Shown: piece by piece, positions 35,804 to 49,100 of the stretch
How the letters are laid out: each line of letters opens with the position of its first letter
Position numbering within the stretch: the stretch's first letter is position 1
DNA from: Thelephora terrestris
Taxonomy: Eukaryota; Basidiomycota; Agaricomycetes; Thelephorales; Thelephoraceae
Assembly: GCA_015956445.1 (NCBI GenBank)
Contig: WIUZ02000007.1
Location: 186,001 to 250,000, forward strand
DNA length: 64,000 nucleotides
Reading direction: 5' to 3'
The notes under the pieces: generated by a model
What the model was told of the DNA's origin: nothing
Database searches by the model: none
What the model saw: the letters and a program-made list of their open reading frames with translations, nothing else
Made by a program: the position numbers and the translations under genes

Positions 35804-37311
35804 CTACAGCGGTAGTTCCTTCCGAGGTAAACAAGCCGTGCAGTCTCCACCTCTCCTCGACAGGGCAATGCCAGAATCATCCGAGCATTTGCACTCGACA
35901 AAATCCTGATGTCTAGGATTCTTTGCAGAGTCCTCGTGACTTTCGTCGGGTTCGATATGCATGTTAAGGGTGTTGATGGTGGAGAGGTACGTGGTCTCTC
36001 TGCCGAAACTGAAGGTTCCTCCTTCGTTCCTCTCACGTTCCCTGGCAGCGATGGCGGGGATCAAGACAGGAAGGTTGCAAACGCTTAGTGCAACGCAGTT
36101 CTCGACGGCGCCTAAACAGCAAACACAAAGGGATCAAAAAGTGGTCAGAATCTGGGAAAAGCCATCGGAGGGGACAATGGCAAGCTCCACGGGCGCCTTG
36201 GAAGTGAACTTCCATTGCTTATTGTCCCAGCGGCCCCGACGATAAGATTCGCCGGTCTTGTGTCACATGAACGTGTCGGCCCAGGGGAAACTGCTCACCC
36301 ATGATCGCTTCCAAGGCTCCAGGCATTTTCAAGACCAAAACGGCATGAACAACTCCGACCATCGTTGTCATCATCGAGCACGAGAAAATTGCGATGAGGC
36401 GAATTCGCAGTCCTGAAGTCACCCGAACGCCTCTAAGGATCCACAGCGGCGCGATGACGAGGATGGTGTCGGAAATAGTTTCGGCTACGAGGACTCCGTC
36501 AGCGCGAGAAGAATAGTAGTTAAGCGAAACAAGACGTACTCGCTACTTGGGTAATGCCAACGGCCTCTCCGAGAACACATTGTGCATATGCACGATTCTT
36601 CCACTCGGGGTCTTTCCTCTCGCACACCCAGAACATCTGAGCGACGAGAAAAGCCCACTGAAGGAAGAAGAAAAATGCGACTCCTGAAACCACGCACGGA
36701 ATTAGTAGACGCTCTGGGAACGATTGAATTCACTCACCAAGGAGAACTCGTACTTGAGATGGCCTCGGAGCAATGCGGATGACGGTGAATATGATAGAAA
36801 GCCTTGCGCACCATATTGTCGAATAGAATAGGCCACCGACTGTCGATCACGAAGTAAGATAAGGACGCCCACTAACGCTCTTCGCCACTGCTCACCCATG
36901 TAGAAGGCAGCAATTCGCAATTGTCGGGGTATATTCGCTAAATGTTTTCCATCAGAATAAGCCGCAGTTTGAGATATTGAACGTGCTCACGTCCTTCACC
37001 CATCAGGAATGCAGCTGGAAAACAAAGGTGGTGACAGTTCGGTCAGCACGGATCGCTGCGATGGATGAGAGGACAGAAGCTGCTCACAAGGCACAAAGGT
37101 AGCGAGGCACAGTAGGCCGAGAAAGGCAAAGAAATCATCCCACCACCATTGCCTCTGGCGAACGAAGCGGAACACAATGAGCCGCACCAAGGTCACGATC
37201 GCCGCCACGAGAAACAGCGCTAGTGATGAATCTGCCGCGGCTGGTCAACAGAACATCAGGCGGGGAAAGGAATTGGGACGCACATTTAAACTCGTTGAGG
37301 CCGATGGCCAT
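35804..37311 (-). CDS. Fungal seven-helix integral membrane protein
   Basis: Short exons joined by small introns give about 370 residues with several hydrophobic helices: LFLVAAIVTLVRLIVFRFV with QRQWWWDDFFAFLGLL; YMVGGLFYSTIWCARLSIIFTVIRIAP; VAFFFFLQWAFLVAQMFWVCE; SDTILVIAPLWILRGVRV; IAIFSCSMMTTMVGVVHAVLVL; and AVENCVALSVCNLPVLIPAI. A hydrophilic tail ends KELPL. The WWDD-type motif, the conserved Cys-containing loop and the final V-x-N-L-P-V helix recall the large family of rhodopsin-like domain membrane proteins in ascomycetes and basidiomycetes, whose functions are mostly unknown. Start taken as MAIGLNEFK (37311); MGFAIPTLA at 37356 is an in-frame alternative. Confidence 0.75.
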
Positions 37312-37564
37312 CTTGAGGGGAAGGGAAGGAGCGAGGGTGGGGATAGCAAAACCCAATCTGTGGATCAGCTATGCTATAAGTATTGTGAGATATTTGCTTA
37401 CTGGAAATCTCGATTTGTCGTTCTTTACAAATGTTTTTGGCAACCCGTCAGTCGATTTTGTTACATATTTGTTATGCGCGTAACTGAGACTGCATCCGAA
37501 CCAGCTAACCAGAGCTGACCTAGCCGCCCGCTTCCGTCACGAATCTCAGCAGCTGACGACGATC
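37312..37564. promoter_or_regulatory. Divergent promoter, seven-helix protein / HSP78
   Basis: About 250 bp between divergent starts. I could not point to a convincing heat-shock element (nGAAn arrays), although one would be expected for HSP78. Confidence 0.35.
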
Positions 37565-40500
37565 ATGCTTCGAAGGCTAAGACCAAAATATGCCCTCAAT
37601 GTTCCGCTCTTGTCTAGCTATCCCCCTGTATGGCTCTCTTCAGTCGGCCCGAGGCTACTTCCGCACCTTGAACCTCTTGCTTGTGTCAACAATCGCGGAA
37701 GGGAAGCCCAAGTCCGGTCCTATGCCCAACAGCCCCCGAGCGGCGGTGGTTTCCCCGGCTTCACATTCCAACAACAGCGGAGTAAAGGCGACGCCTTAAA
37801 AGAGTTTGTAGGTCCCCTCCGTTCTAGGTGCTGAACCCCGATGACGTTGACTAGGCATAGAGTGTCGACCTAACTGAGTTAGCAAAGAACGGGAAGCTCG
37901 ATCCAACAATTGGCAGAGATGAAGGTCCGCCTTTTTATCAGCCTCGTGCTCAGAGCCCGGAGTCTTATTGTGCCGGTTTTTTTTTGCAGAGATTAGAAGG
38001 ACGATTCAGAGTAAGCGTCCAAGGACGTCGTAGAGCCTTAGGTATCCGGGCTAACCAACGCTTTCAAGTCCTCTCAAGGCGAACAAAGTCGAATCCAGTT
38101 GTGAGTTTTGATTCCATCTCCTGGCCCCAACCGCGAACGCCTATCAATTTCATGGTTATCAAAGCTTATTGGACCCCCGGGCGTTGGTAAGACCGCTATC
38201 CTCGAAGGCCTTGCAAGCCGAATTGTGTCAAAGGAGGTCCCAGAGGTGTGTCACGACTATTACATCCAACGGAACCTCTGACATCTGGAACGATTACAAA
38301 TCCTCAGTCGCTCCAACACAAACGTGTCCTATCAATCGATCTAGCTGCGATAATGGCAGGTTCCGGGGTCAGAGGCCAGTTTGAAGAAAAGTTCAAGGCT
38401 CTGCTTCGTGACATTGAGGACGAGGTACGACCGATTCCTTTCGAATTTTCTGTGCAGTTCGCCGCCCCCTGTCTATCCAATCGTCCTCGTTAAGTCCACG
38501 ATAAGCGCTGACCTCGAACTGTATCCATGGTCGAATGAAAAGGCAGGAAATGTGATTTGTTTTATCGACGAAGTTCGTGAGTATACGCGCTCTTTCTAGC
38601 CCTACTATGTGCGTCTATCGGCTGATTATTGCTACGCTTAGACACCCTATTCAACTTGGGGAAAGCAGAAGGGAGCATTGATGCTGGTCAAATGATAAAA
38701 CCCGCTCTTGCTCGTGGGCTTCAATTGGTCGGTGCCACCACGCGTCAGTATGCTGTCCTCGGAACCTTTTCTCCTCTCAGCTAACTGATTACGTTTCGGA
38801 CCTTATTATCTACCCTGCAACTGGTCATCTCCACCCACTTCTGATCGCCCCATGCCGTTATCCTTGACGTTTCTCAGCCGACGAGTACCGCAAAACCATT
38901 GGAAAAGATGCGGCACTCGAAAGAAGATTCCAGCCAGTGACTATTGAGGAACCCACTGTTGAAAGCACGATCTCAATTCTCCGCGGGTTGAAGTCGAAGT
39001 ACGAAGTCCATCATGGAGTGGAGATCTCTGACGCAGCTCTCGTAACGGGTGAGTAGTGTTGGTCCCCTCTATTCAAACCGGCCTCTTGGGCCACCTGCAT
39101 CAGGAAATTCGATGCTGTAAGCGTCCTCCCTGACAATGTGTATGATCGGAGTTGAGGACAATCAGCATCGGCGGTTCGGACGAGCCGTGGCCGCTGCTTC
39201 CATTGGCCGGGGGCGAGGGTGGTGTGACTCAAGTACCGGGTCAATACTCAGCTATCTCGCATCATCACAACTCACGGTCCATCTGGCTACCAACTTCTCG
39301 TCGTTTGTTCTGTTGGCAAAGGCTAATCTTGCCATGTTCCACTCCGTTCTATATAGCGGCCGTGTATGGTGCCCGGTATATATCCGACAGGTACCTCCCC
39401 GACAAAGCGATTGATCTGGTGGACGAAGCGGCCTCCGCCCTCCGGCTCGCTCAAGAATCCAAGCCTGATGAACTCGAGGCGCTTGATAGGGATGTTGTCA
39501 GGATGGAGATCGAGTTGGAGAGTTTGAAGGCGGAGACCGATGTATTCAGCGTCGAGAGGAAGGGGAAGATAGAGAATGATCTGAAGGAGAGAAAACAAAA
39601 GGCGGAAGAATTGACCACTATTTGGAAAAATGGTGCGCTTTACGCCACTCATGACCTGTTCCTGCGGGCTAATACGGATGTATGTGGGCAGAGCGAGCCC
39701 GTCTCGATCGCGTCAAAGATATCAAGCAACGCCTTGAAGAGACGAAGCATGAGCTCGAAGTCGCCCAACGTCACGGAAACTATGAGAGGGCTAGTCAGCT
39801 CAGGTTCTCGACAATCCCCGACCTTGAGCGTCAACTCCCGAAGGAATCCGAGTTCGCCAAGGATGGGGAGGAACCAGAGGGTCCGTTGGCGATGGTCCAC
39901 GAGAGGGTCACTTCGAATGATATCGCGAGGGTAGTTGCAAAGGCAACTGGAATTCCGGTTCAAAATCTGATGAAAGGGGTAAAAATGAACTGCACTAGTC
40001 GTTGTCGTTGTCGTACTGATCATTTCTTCAGGAGAAGGAAAAACTGGTTCACGTAAGTGTCTCATTGATCTTGCGCGGGCATTCCGTCATTGATCGCTTT
40101 TCAGATGGAGGATGCTCTGAAGAAACGTGTAGTTGGGCAAGACCATGTCGTTGAAGCCATCAGCGATGCAGTTCGAATTTCTCGTGCGGGTCTCCAAGCT
40201 CCCAACCGACCAGTGGCATCAATGTTGTTCTTGGGTCCCACCGGCGTCGGAAAGGTCATATCCACGATGGCTTCCTCTGCTGTTTCTAACGCACTTCCAC
40301 CCCTCAGACCGAGCTTTGCAAAGCACTTGCGGCTTTCTTATTCAACGACGAACAGAAGGGATTGTGAGTCCTTGGTATCGCGCTCCACTTCGCATCTTAC
40401 CAACGGATTTTCAGGATAAACGTCAACATGTCCGAGGTAAAGTGTAAGCTGTTTCCGTGTTTTGCGGGACCTCATTACTCCTCCAGTTCCACGACAGACA

Positions 40501-41504
40501 TACTATTTCTAGGCTTATTGGGTCACCACCTGGATACGTAGGATTTGAAGAGGGGGGCCAATTGACGGAGGCTGTAAGAAGGAAACCCTACGGTGGGAGG
40601 ATTTTGTTGTTTGCCTATTTCGGTAATTCAAACTGAATTATAGCTGTCATTCTGTTGGATGAGTTGGAAAAGGCGCATAAGGTGAGGTATTTTTATCGTA
40701 GTTCACCTCAACCTCCGTTAACGTCCGCGCGGTGAAGGATGTCTCGATGATATTACTGCAAATATTGGACGAGGGGAGTATCACAGATAGTCAAGGACGC
40801 AAAGTAGACTTCAAGGTAGGGAACCTTTCCCTATCACCAGGGATCTTTAACCCCGTATGTTTCTAGAACACCATCATCTGCCTCACTAGCAACCTAGGAA
40901 GTGACATCCTTGCTCATCCCACATCTTGCGATGAGGACGGTGTTATCACGAAAGAAGCCCGTGGCCTGGTGTTAGAACGTACATCAGAATACTTTGCGCC
41001 GGAGCTCTTGAACCGGTTGGATTCTATTCTCGTCTTCAACAAACTATCCAAGGAATCGATTCTTGAAGTGGTATTGTTGCGGCTCAAAGATGTCGCTGAT
41101 CGACTGCGGGATCGACGGATCACGCTAGACGTCGACGCTGACGCTAAAGAGTGGCTCGCAAAGAAGGGTTATTCTGATATGTACGGTGCGCGCGCGGTTG
41201 CCAGAGTAGTCAGGACCGAGGTGAGCCGGGTTAAACGTATTCATCCTCGATCGGAAACCTATGACGTTGCACCTAGGTTTTGTTCCCGTTGGCTCAAAAA
41301 ATGCTGAGCGGCACAATACGGTGAGCATACTCAGTGTCCCCTCCCTTGCACGCCGTGCCGAGAATTTTTCCCAGGGACGGAGATGTCGTTGCTATACGAG
41401 CGTCAGCGGACGGCGAGGACTTGATCATCAAGGACAATCATCCACTAGGCACCTCCCCCCGGTCTAAATCAGCAATTTCCGAAGTCACTCCCCTCGATTT
41501 GTAG
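37565..41504 (+). CDS. HSP78: Mitochondrial Hsp78, ClpB-type AAA+ disaggregase
   Basis: Hexameric ATPase of the mitochondrial matrix that pulls apart aggregates with Hsp70. A presequence ([16 protein letters not shown]) replaces the ClpB N-domain, as in yeast Hsp78. First AAA+ module: [41 protein letters not shown] (Walker A), FIDEVHTLFNLG (Walker B), VGATT. A coiled-coil M-domain follows ([19 protein letters not shown] to about 39800). Second module: [88 protein letters not shown]. The C-terminus ends EVTPLDL at 41504. Around twenty introns, many of them short, make this the most finely split gene here, yet spliced reading gives an intact frame of about 810 residues, the size of yeast Hsp78. 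Confidence 0.92.
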
Positions 41505-41985
41505 TGAACCTTGAACAGCTTTCGTAGTCGTACCCGTACCCACACATCTACAATCATAATATTGTCCCACACTCTTCGCCTTCCCTTCCATGTCCTATGA
41601 GATCACCCGACTTGCTGCGGTCCCTAAGTTCTTGTGAGCTGTCGAGCCGTGACAAAAGGTCTGTGACAAACGTGACTCTCCCGCCTGAGCCCCCGATTGG
41701 ATTGGTGTCGTTCGTCTCCCTTGAATTCCGCAAATATCTAATTCGCTGCAAGCTTGGAAAGTTTTGAAAAGGAATCGGCTTGAACTCGACTTAAACTCTC
41801 AGGCTCTCTCTCGGCCAAATACTGATGCCAGGAATTGCCATACTTTCGCCACAAGCCATCGGATTCTCCCAACCGCATTCATCAAGTTAGTACCCCATCC
41901 GCATCGTAGGCATTTAGGCGTTCGGGCGTCGGTGCATTTACCCATTACCCTCACTCATCACCCGTTCCTCTTTCAAGGCTCCGCG
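41505..41985. promoter_or_regulatory. Upstream region of the DOA4-like gene
   Basis: 481 bp between HSP78 and the next start. The frame of the downstream gene is open back to 41764, but the stretch before 41986 has no protein-like composition and probably is 5' UTR. Pyrimidine-rich just before the ATG. Confidence 0.4.
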
Positions 41986-44900
41986 ATGCAAAATGGATAC
42001 TCCAACAACGAAGAAACCGTCGCAGACATCAAGGAACGGGCTCGGGACAAGGCGTTCTCTGTTGCCAAAACCAAGGGGATCTCTACAACCTCACTCATGC
42101 GTGTCGCCCAGGACTTAGCGCTTGAAGCCCAAAAGGCTGAAGATTCGGGAGATTTGAAGAAGAGCCTGGGGTTATGGGTGCAGGCCAGTAGTCTCCTCTC
42201 TGCCTTGTATGAGACTGCGGATTACAAGGCTGAGTCGAAGCCTGGGAAGAGGGGTGCTATCTACAAAGAGGTGACGGATTGGATGCAGGTGAGTGCACGG
42301 TCGTGCTATGCTCTGAGGGATCCGAAGGCCCTAACCCGCATCCGACGAGAGTAGAGCCACGCCGGGGATATCATCGCGAAGACACAGCATGTCGAAGCCA
42401 GGCTCAAAGAACTCGAAAATTCTGGAGCCGCCTCTTCCTCAAGGTGAACATACACTGAATATTCGCACTGTGGTGTCATATTCACAAAATTGACTTCACG
42501 TAGCTCTTCGGGACCCAAGTCGATCGCGGGCCGGATTGCTTCACTGCAGAACGCGGGGCTATCTGTGGCCTCGACAAAGCACGTACCGCGGGAAGCCACG
42601 AATGGGATCAAGGTAACAACTCAACCGGCGTCGTTGTCGTCATCGTCTTCGTTACCACCCACAACATTTCCGTCGTCACCAATATCCCCAATGCCAGCAA
42701 GGCCTTTCAATCGACTCTCCCTCCAGACTTCGGTGATGACTCCGACGCAACAGGCACCCACACCTGTCTCGTCCACTCCACATACACTCATTCCGGCGTC
42801 AAGCTTCGGGCCGCCATCTCCTGTCTCCTCAACGTCCGGCTCCCCGAGAATAGCGCCTGCATCACCGTTCAGTTCAGGAAGCGTGTCAGAGTTCCAACAA
42901 TACTTCCCAACGATAGACGAGCTAGAGGAGATGGAAACCTCCAAGGTAACCTACCATGAGTCCGGTTCCAGCACGCAACGACATTCACCACCCGAGAACA
43001 TCCCAAATGGCGCCTCACAACCCATCCCTATCCCAATCCCCACAAAGCCCTTTCCTGCCATACCCTTTGACCTCGCTCAACGACCATCAAGTACCCCCAT
43101 CCCCCCAACTCATGATGTACTGATGGGCAGCAGGCCTTCCTCGCCATCTGCCAAGTCCCCACTATCCCCGACTGTACCCTGGAAACCTTCTAACCTAGCT
43201 CTCTCGTCTTCCTCGAAACCTCTCCTTACCTCATCATCATCCCTGGGCGGCAATTCGAGCCCAGGGTCATCCCCGGGTACCGATAAACAGGAGCTCCCGA
43301 AATTACCAAAATCTACCATATGTACGCCGAAGGAGCTTCATGACTACATGCACAATATTGGTTATAAGGTTCTGGTACTTGATGTGCGGTCAAGAGAGGA
43401 ATTCGAGAAGGAACACATAAAGGCTTCGGCCATTGTGTGCTTGGAGCCCTTGGTCTTAAAGCGTGAAAAGTAGGTCTACGCCCACTGACGTTGATCCGCA
43501 TTGCTAACTCCTTGAAGCGTTACTGGAGAAACCATTGAAGATTCGCTTCATGTTGCACCCCGTCACGAACGAACTCTCTTTTCAAATCGAGACAAATTCG
43601 ATGTTATCGTTGTCGCTGACAATTCAAGCGAGACCTACACCGCGAATCCAGCCCTACCGGCGCTAGTGCACTCTATCTACGAGACCGCTTTCAAGAAGTG
43701 TCTTAGACAAGCCCCAATGCTCCTGGTTGGTGGTCTGCAGGCTTGGAAGCGAGACATTGGCAATAGTGAGGTTAACCGAGGCGTCTCAATCAACGGCTCG
43801 CCGGTTCCGGTACTGAACGGTGGCATCTCGAGCAGTTCAAGCAGTTCATCCGTGCGCCATACCAGTCCTCCATATGTCCGCAATAGGTCTGGTACGGAGA
43901 CCTCGCTGTCTTCCAGTTACACCAGCAGGGAATTGGGTGCTCTGAACGAGAGTTCGCGGTTGCCACCCCGAACGGAACCGTCTTTGGGGCCCTCGTACAC
44001 CCTGCCTCAACCTTCTGAAGGTATTAATGGCTTCGGAAGTGACTCGAAACTCTTCAACCGCCCGGCGATGGCAAATGGTCACTCCCCATCTACAAATAGA
44101 ACCGACCTCGTATGTCCACTACTCCACCGCTGTATTACCTCATTCACAAACTTCTTCTAGATCACACCAAACTATGTAAATGGAACTACTTCCATCCAAT
44201 ACCCCGCATACCCAAAACCTGCCCTCACTTCCTCTCTGTCCCCTCCTCCACCTTCCCAAGTGATCCACGAGCCCGCGTTACCCCCAACCGCTTCCATCAA
44301 TCCATATCCCCTTTCACGAAGAAGGAGCGACTACCCCGATCAGACGCACCAGGCGTTGTCCACTCTTTCATCTCGACCAGTCGATTATCCTGAACTGTCA
44401 TCAAGCTCCGTTCTTCGACCTCCTCCCGTGGCTGCTGCGCCTGCATTGGAGAGGCAAGAGAATCGACCATGTCTCGTACAACACGCTCATTCGTTCTCGT
44501 TGACCGGACCGAGACCACCGACGATCTCGTCGGATTATCCGGTCACATATTGGTCTGATGTACAAATAGGAATTTCAGGGCTGAAGAATCTTGGGAACAC
44601 ATGTTATATGAACTCCACGGTCCAGTGCTTGAGCGCGACAGTACCATTTGCTCGGTTTTTCACAGGTTTGTGAAAGTTATGATTGGTGTTCATTAGCCCC
44701 GCTGACATTTCTATACAGATGGGCGGTGGAGAAGTGCTATCAATATGATAAACCCTCTTGGTACTAAGGGACACTTGGCACAGTCATTCTCTTCGATCCT
44801 TCACGAAATGTGGCAAGCGGAGATGCCCTACCTCACTCCACTACCTTTCCGGGTAAGGCCTCTGCTGAATTCACATCGTAACGATTCTCACTAAGCTCAT

Positions 44901-45970
44901 CCCAGAAATCAATATGTTCACACGCGCCTCAGTTCTCTGGATCGGATCAACACGACGCCCAAGAGTTTCTGAGCTTCCTCTTGGATGGCCTACACGAAGA
45001 CTTGAACAGGGTTTTGCAGAAGCCACAGGTTCAAACCACACCCGAGCGGGAGGCAGAGCTCGAAAGGCTCCCGTTGCAGGTTGCGAGCCAGCAAGAGTGG
45101 GAGACATACAAGAGCAGAAACGACAGTTTGATCGTGGACTTCTTCCAGGGCCAGTTTAGGAACAGGATGGAGTGTCTGACTTGTCACAAGGTCTGTCGTC
45201 GTCTTTGTCGTTCTCTGTTGATTTGAATGACCCTTTCCCTTTAGACATCCACAACGTATAATCCTTTCATGTACCTTTCGTTACCGATCCCTTCTCCTTC
45301 TCGTGGAGGCAGAGTAGAGTTACAGGCTTGTTTGGATGCCTTGGTGAACAAGGAGGTCATGACTGGCTCTGAAGCATGGTATGTATCCCTCGTTCATCCT
45401 TCGCTTGAACTACCGCTCCAACCACATTGTAGGAACTGCCCTAACTGCAGGACCCTACGCCAAGCGACCAAGCAACTGTCCCTCTCCCGACTTCCGCCCG
45501 TCCTCATGATCCATCTCAAGAGGTTCTCGTTCAAGGGGCCTTTTACGGATAAGATTGACACATTCGTCGAATACCCGATGAAAAATCTGGACCTCACGAG
45601 TTACATGCCCAACATGGACGCCAACTTGGAAGCCAAGTTACCTCCGAATGACGCTCGTGCCCAGATCCCGCCATTCAAGTATGACCTCTATGGGGTGACT
45701 AACCACTTCGGGAGTCTGAGCAGCGGTCACTGTACGTTTCTCTTTCGAGCTTCCCACCGATGAAACTACTAACTCCTGATTTCAGACACTGCATTCGTTT
45801 CGTCGAGAGGCGGGTGGATGTACTGCGACGATAGCCGCGTTACCCAGGTGGACTCCAAGGAGGTCGTCGTAAGCCTTCGTGCCATTGCTTGTCCTCGCCC
45901 AAACTCACCCCGCTCACTCTGCTAGGGCAAACCCGCTTACATCTTATACTATAAGAGAGTCAAAACCTAA
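41986..45970 (+). CDS. Ubiquitin carboxyl-terminal hydrolase, DOA4/USP8-like
   Basis: Cysteine protease of the USP (C19) family with the plan of yeast Doa4/Ubp5 and human USP8. An N-terminal helical MIT/USP8-dimer-like segment ([38 protein letters not shown]) is followed by a long Ser/Pro-rich linker, then a rhodanese domain ([19 protein letters not shown]) near 43360-43640. The catalytic domain starts [20 protein letters not shown] (nucleophile Cys in NTCYMN, about 44600) and closes with the His box GSLSSGHYTAFVSS and [11 protein letters not shown] at the C-terminus. Cys pairs of the zinc ribbon are seen (CLTCHK, CPNCRT). About 1,150 residues. Doa4 recycles ubiquitin from cargo at the endosome after ESCRT recruitment. 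The start MQNGYSN at 41986 is the first Met followed by conserved sequence. Confidence 0.9.
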
Positions 45971-46188
45971 ACTATACGCTACATATTCTTTCCCATACTC
46001 CCATATTTGTCCCTTGCTTCATTTCTCGATCCCTGTCATCTAGCTGTGTATTATCCTTTGCAACTATACAGACTATGCGTAAATACTGACGTAACCAATC
46101 GCGGAAAGCGGATATGTCTATAAATAATGCCCCCGTCTTCACCTCTCCGTCCGTTCGGTCTTCCTTAACGTATTCGTAATATCCAAGA
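45971..46188. other. Convergent 3' region, DOA4-like / SNT2
   Basis: 218 bp between two stop codons facing each other. No feature seen. Confidence 0.4.
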
Positions 46189-49100
46189 TTATGCCGTTGC
46201 CCTTCCAACGTCTGCTACGCTGGTACCGTTCATGTGCTTTCCTGGCTCCTTGCTCTCATAATGACACTTGTGACACATCCACTGGTTCACACCGCTCGGG
46301 TAGAACATTGGAGAGTAGTTGGACTTGCAACGCATGCATTGGGTATGGTTTGCCGTGGGCGTAGTTCGTGAAGAAGCCAAGACGTCTGCCACAGAACCTA
46401 GGACTTGATCGAGGCGACGAGCTTTGCGGAGGAGCGCATGGGTGTGCGACAGCGCTGGAGATTTATATCGTTGGCAATACACTTGGAGCGCCGTCTGAAA
46501 AAAAAAAGATAAAGATCAACTTTCTGTCCCTCCTCTAAACCGAAGAGCGGAACACGTGTAAACTCACCTCTCCCACGTCGTTCGTCTCACACATTTCGTG
46601 AATCACTCTTCTTGAAGGGTGCTCTCTGCACGAAATGACCGGAACCATGTTCCCCGAATCCCCGTTCCAATTCGCGATCGTCGTCTGCTCCCGTTTGCTT
46701 TGTCTGACCGCCTGGATTTCAAATCCGAATCTGTGACTGGCCGTCCAGGCGCAGGAGACGTGGAATTCTTTGGAGCAGTCGCAGCAGCGGACTACCGCGC
46801 CACCTTTCTCGGAGCAGAGGCTGCAAGGCTATATAAATCGGTTGATGTTCAGCGGCCGAGGATAAGACGAGGGCTGGGACTTACAGTGAGCCATCGGTGT
46901 GGATTGATCACGCTTATCCCCTCGACCAACCGCAACTTCGTGGTATCGCTGAACGTAAGCTCGGGTATAAACACCGAACAGATCACATGCACCCATCCCT
47001 GTCCCTCTGTAGGCTTCTGCGCACGCAAGAACGTATCCGGCGGTGGGTAAGTCCCGTCCTTAGTATCACGCCTAACCTTTGGACAGAGCAAACAAGACGT
47101 GTTCAACGACGCTTCTTGCACTTTATCGTTCTGACAGATTTCGCACAGCCAGTTATCCACGTCTAACGATTCCGCGATGACGCCGAACGTCCCCGCGTGG
47201 GTTTTAAAACCGCACTCTTGACATTTGACGATCTTCCCCAGAGGTCCGTAGTTGTGACACGCGAGACATTTCTCCTGGGGGACCGTCGAAGCTGGGGGTG
47301 TGACAGACTTTGTGGTCTAGACAGCTCGTTTGTCAGGGGCATTCGCAGAGCGGAGGATCGAATCGGTTCGTACCCTACTCCGCTTAGCGTTAGGTCCATT
47401 GAGAGGGGTGCCCTCACGCTTCTCGGGCGCTTTCCCCTTGGCAGATGCCGGTACAGATTCCTCCCGGATAACAGGTTTCGTGAAATCCGCATACTTTCTC
47501 CAACTAATACCGCAGTCGTCGCACAGTATGCTGCTAGAAAGCCCCTTTGGTGCCTTCCACCACTGTGCCGACTCCCGAGTCTTACACGATGCGCAGACTA
47601 CGTTGCTCCGGGGTTGCTTCACGATGGATCCTTCGTAATCGTCATCGGTCGCGGCTGGGGATGGGGCTTTCGTCGTCTTGCCGGAGGCGCGCTCCTTCCT
47701 GATCTGGATGTTGACTTCCTTGAGCTTCGAGCTGTAGATTGAACAGTTAGTTCATGATTTTGTAAGCGAGACAACGTGATGACGTACTTCTTCCAATGGG
47801 CATAGTATCTGACGACTTCGTAGATGGACCTAGTACCGATCTCCTCGCGGATGAGTCGCAGTTCAGCACCGTGCTGTTGAATGGCGTCGTCAAAATTAGC
47901 TTTCTCTTCGAAGTTCCAGTCTCGGTCGATCCAACGAGTCTCATGCTTCTTCCACTGGAGAGACGGGTCACACAATGCTTATCTCGGCAGGAAATTAGCT
48001 CCTACCTTCTCCTGACGGTTCTGCTTCATCCTTATGGTGGACATATCACCACCTTCATTCCAAGCGGTAGACAGCAGTTTCGTCGCTTCTGTCAAGAAGT
48101 CGACGTTGTATTTCTGCTCCGCCCTCACGGGAAGCTCGTTCTTGGCAATCTCGACTACAAAAACGTTAGTTAGTTTTACGGGGAATTCCGAAATGTGACC
48201 TACATTGCTCCACTGCAAGAATGCGTTAGGGCGTCAAGTGGGAGAGGAAGTTTGATCCCACGTACCTTCCCCTGGCGACATTTCAGAAACATAACTCAGA
48301 ACCTCCAAGGTCGAGTCGCCTCCGCGCTCTTCTTCATCTGTGATCCTGTCAGCTTGATTTGCGACTTGTCGTTCAGTCTCCAGTACCTGGTATCGGCGTT
48401 GGGTCAGGGGCCGCAGGTACGACCGCTTGGTACTTGACCCCGGTTCGAGTGGCGATTCGCGGGAAGATGAAGTCATTTGGATCTGCAACATTCCCGATTA
48501 GGAAGGTGTCCGGTGATTCAACGTGAATCAGCAACAACTCACCGAGGGTATCTTCCGGGACCGTGTAGATCCTACAGGGGGGACGGGTAGGCAACGAATC
48601 GGCGCGAGGTCGTCAATGAGATCAGCCAATGGGAGCTCACCCAAAATATCTGAAGGGCCACAACCCAAAATGCCTGATTGGCGCCGTTTCTTCCTGTTCC
48701 GCCAGTTTGCGATCCTTCCGCGGTCGGCCTGGTCCCCGGGCGCGACTTGGCGCTTTGGGCCTACCGCTTGTAGGGGTAGGGTGGCGAACGACCTCGTGGC
48801 TGTCCACTTCCTCCTCGTGTCGCCTGGAACAGGGTGCGCATGTCCACCCATAGCCACGAGAAGGTTTGTTGGACAGGGGTGGTTGAACACAGCCCATATG
48901 GAAGAAGTTTTGGCACCGGTCGCATTTTACAGTGTCCTGTCTGTTCGTGGGTATCAGGTCAAGCCCGAAGGGCGAGAGAAACGCGAGAGAGTGAGACTTA
49001 CGGGGCGCACCACTTCTGGCACGTTTCGCATAGACGGATATTTGCCGTCAAATCCGGGACAATTTCTTTCTCCGCCACAATGTACTCGTATCTTGCCGCC

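Noticed and set aside
39011-39300. Possible damage in HSP78 where the open frames break up
   Set aside because: The AAA+ sequence continues across splice-like sites ([10 protein letters not shown] to [22 protein letters not shown]), so this is normal intron content rather than decay.
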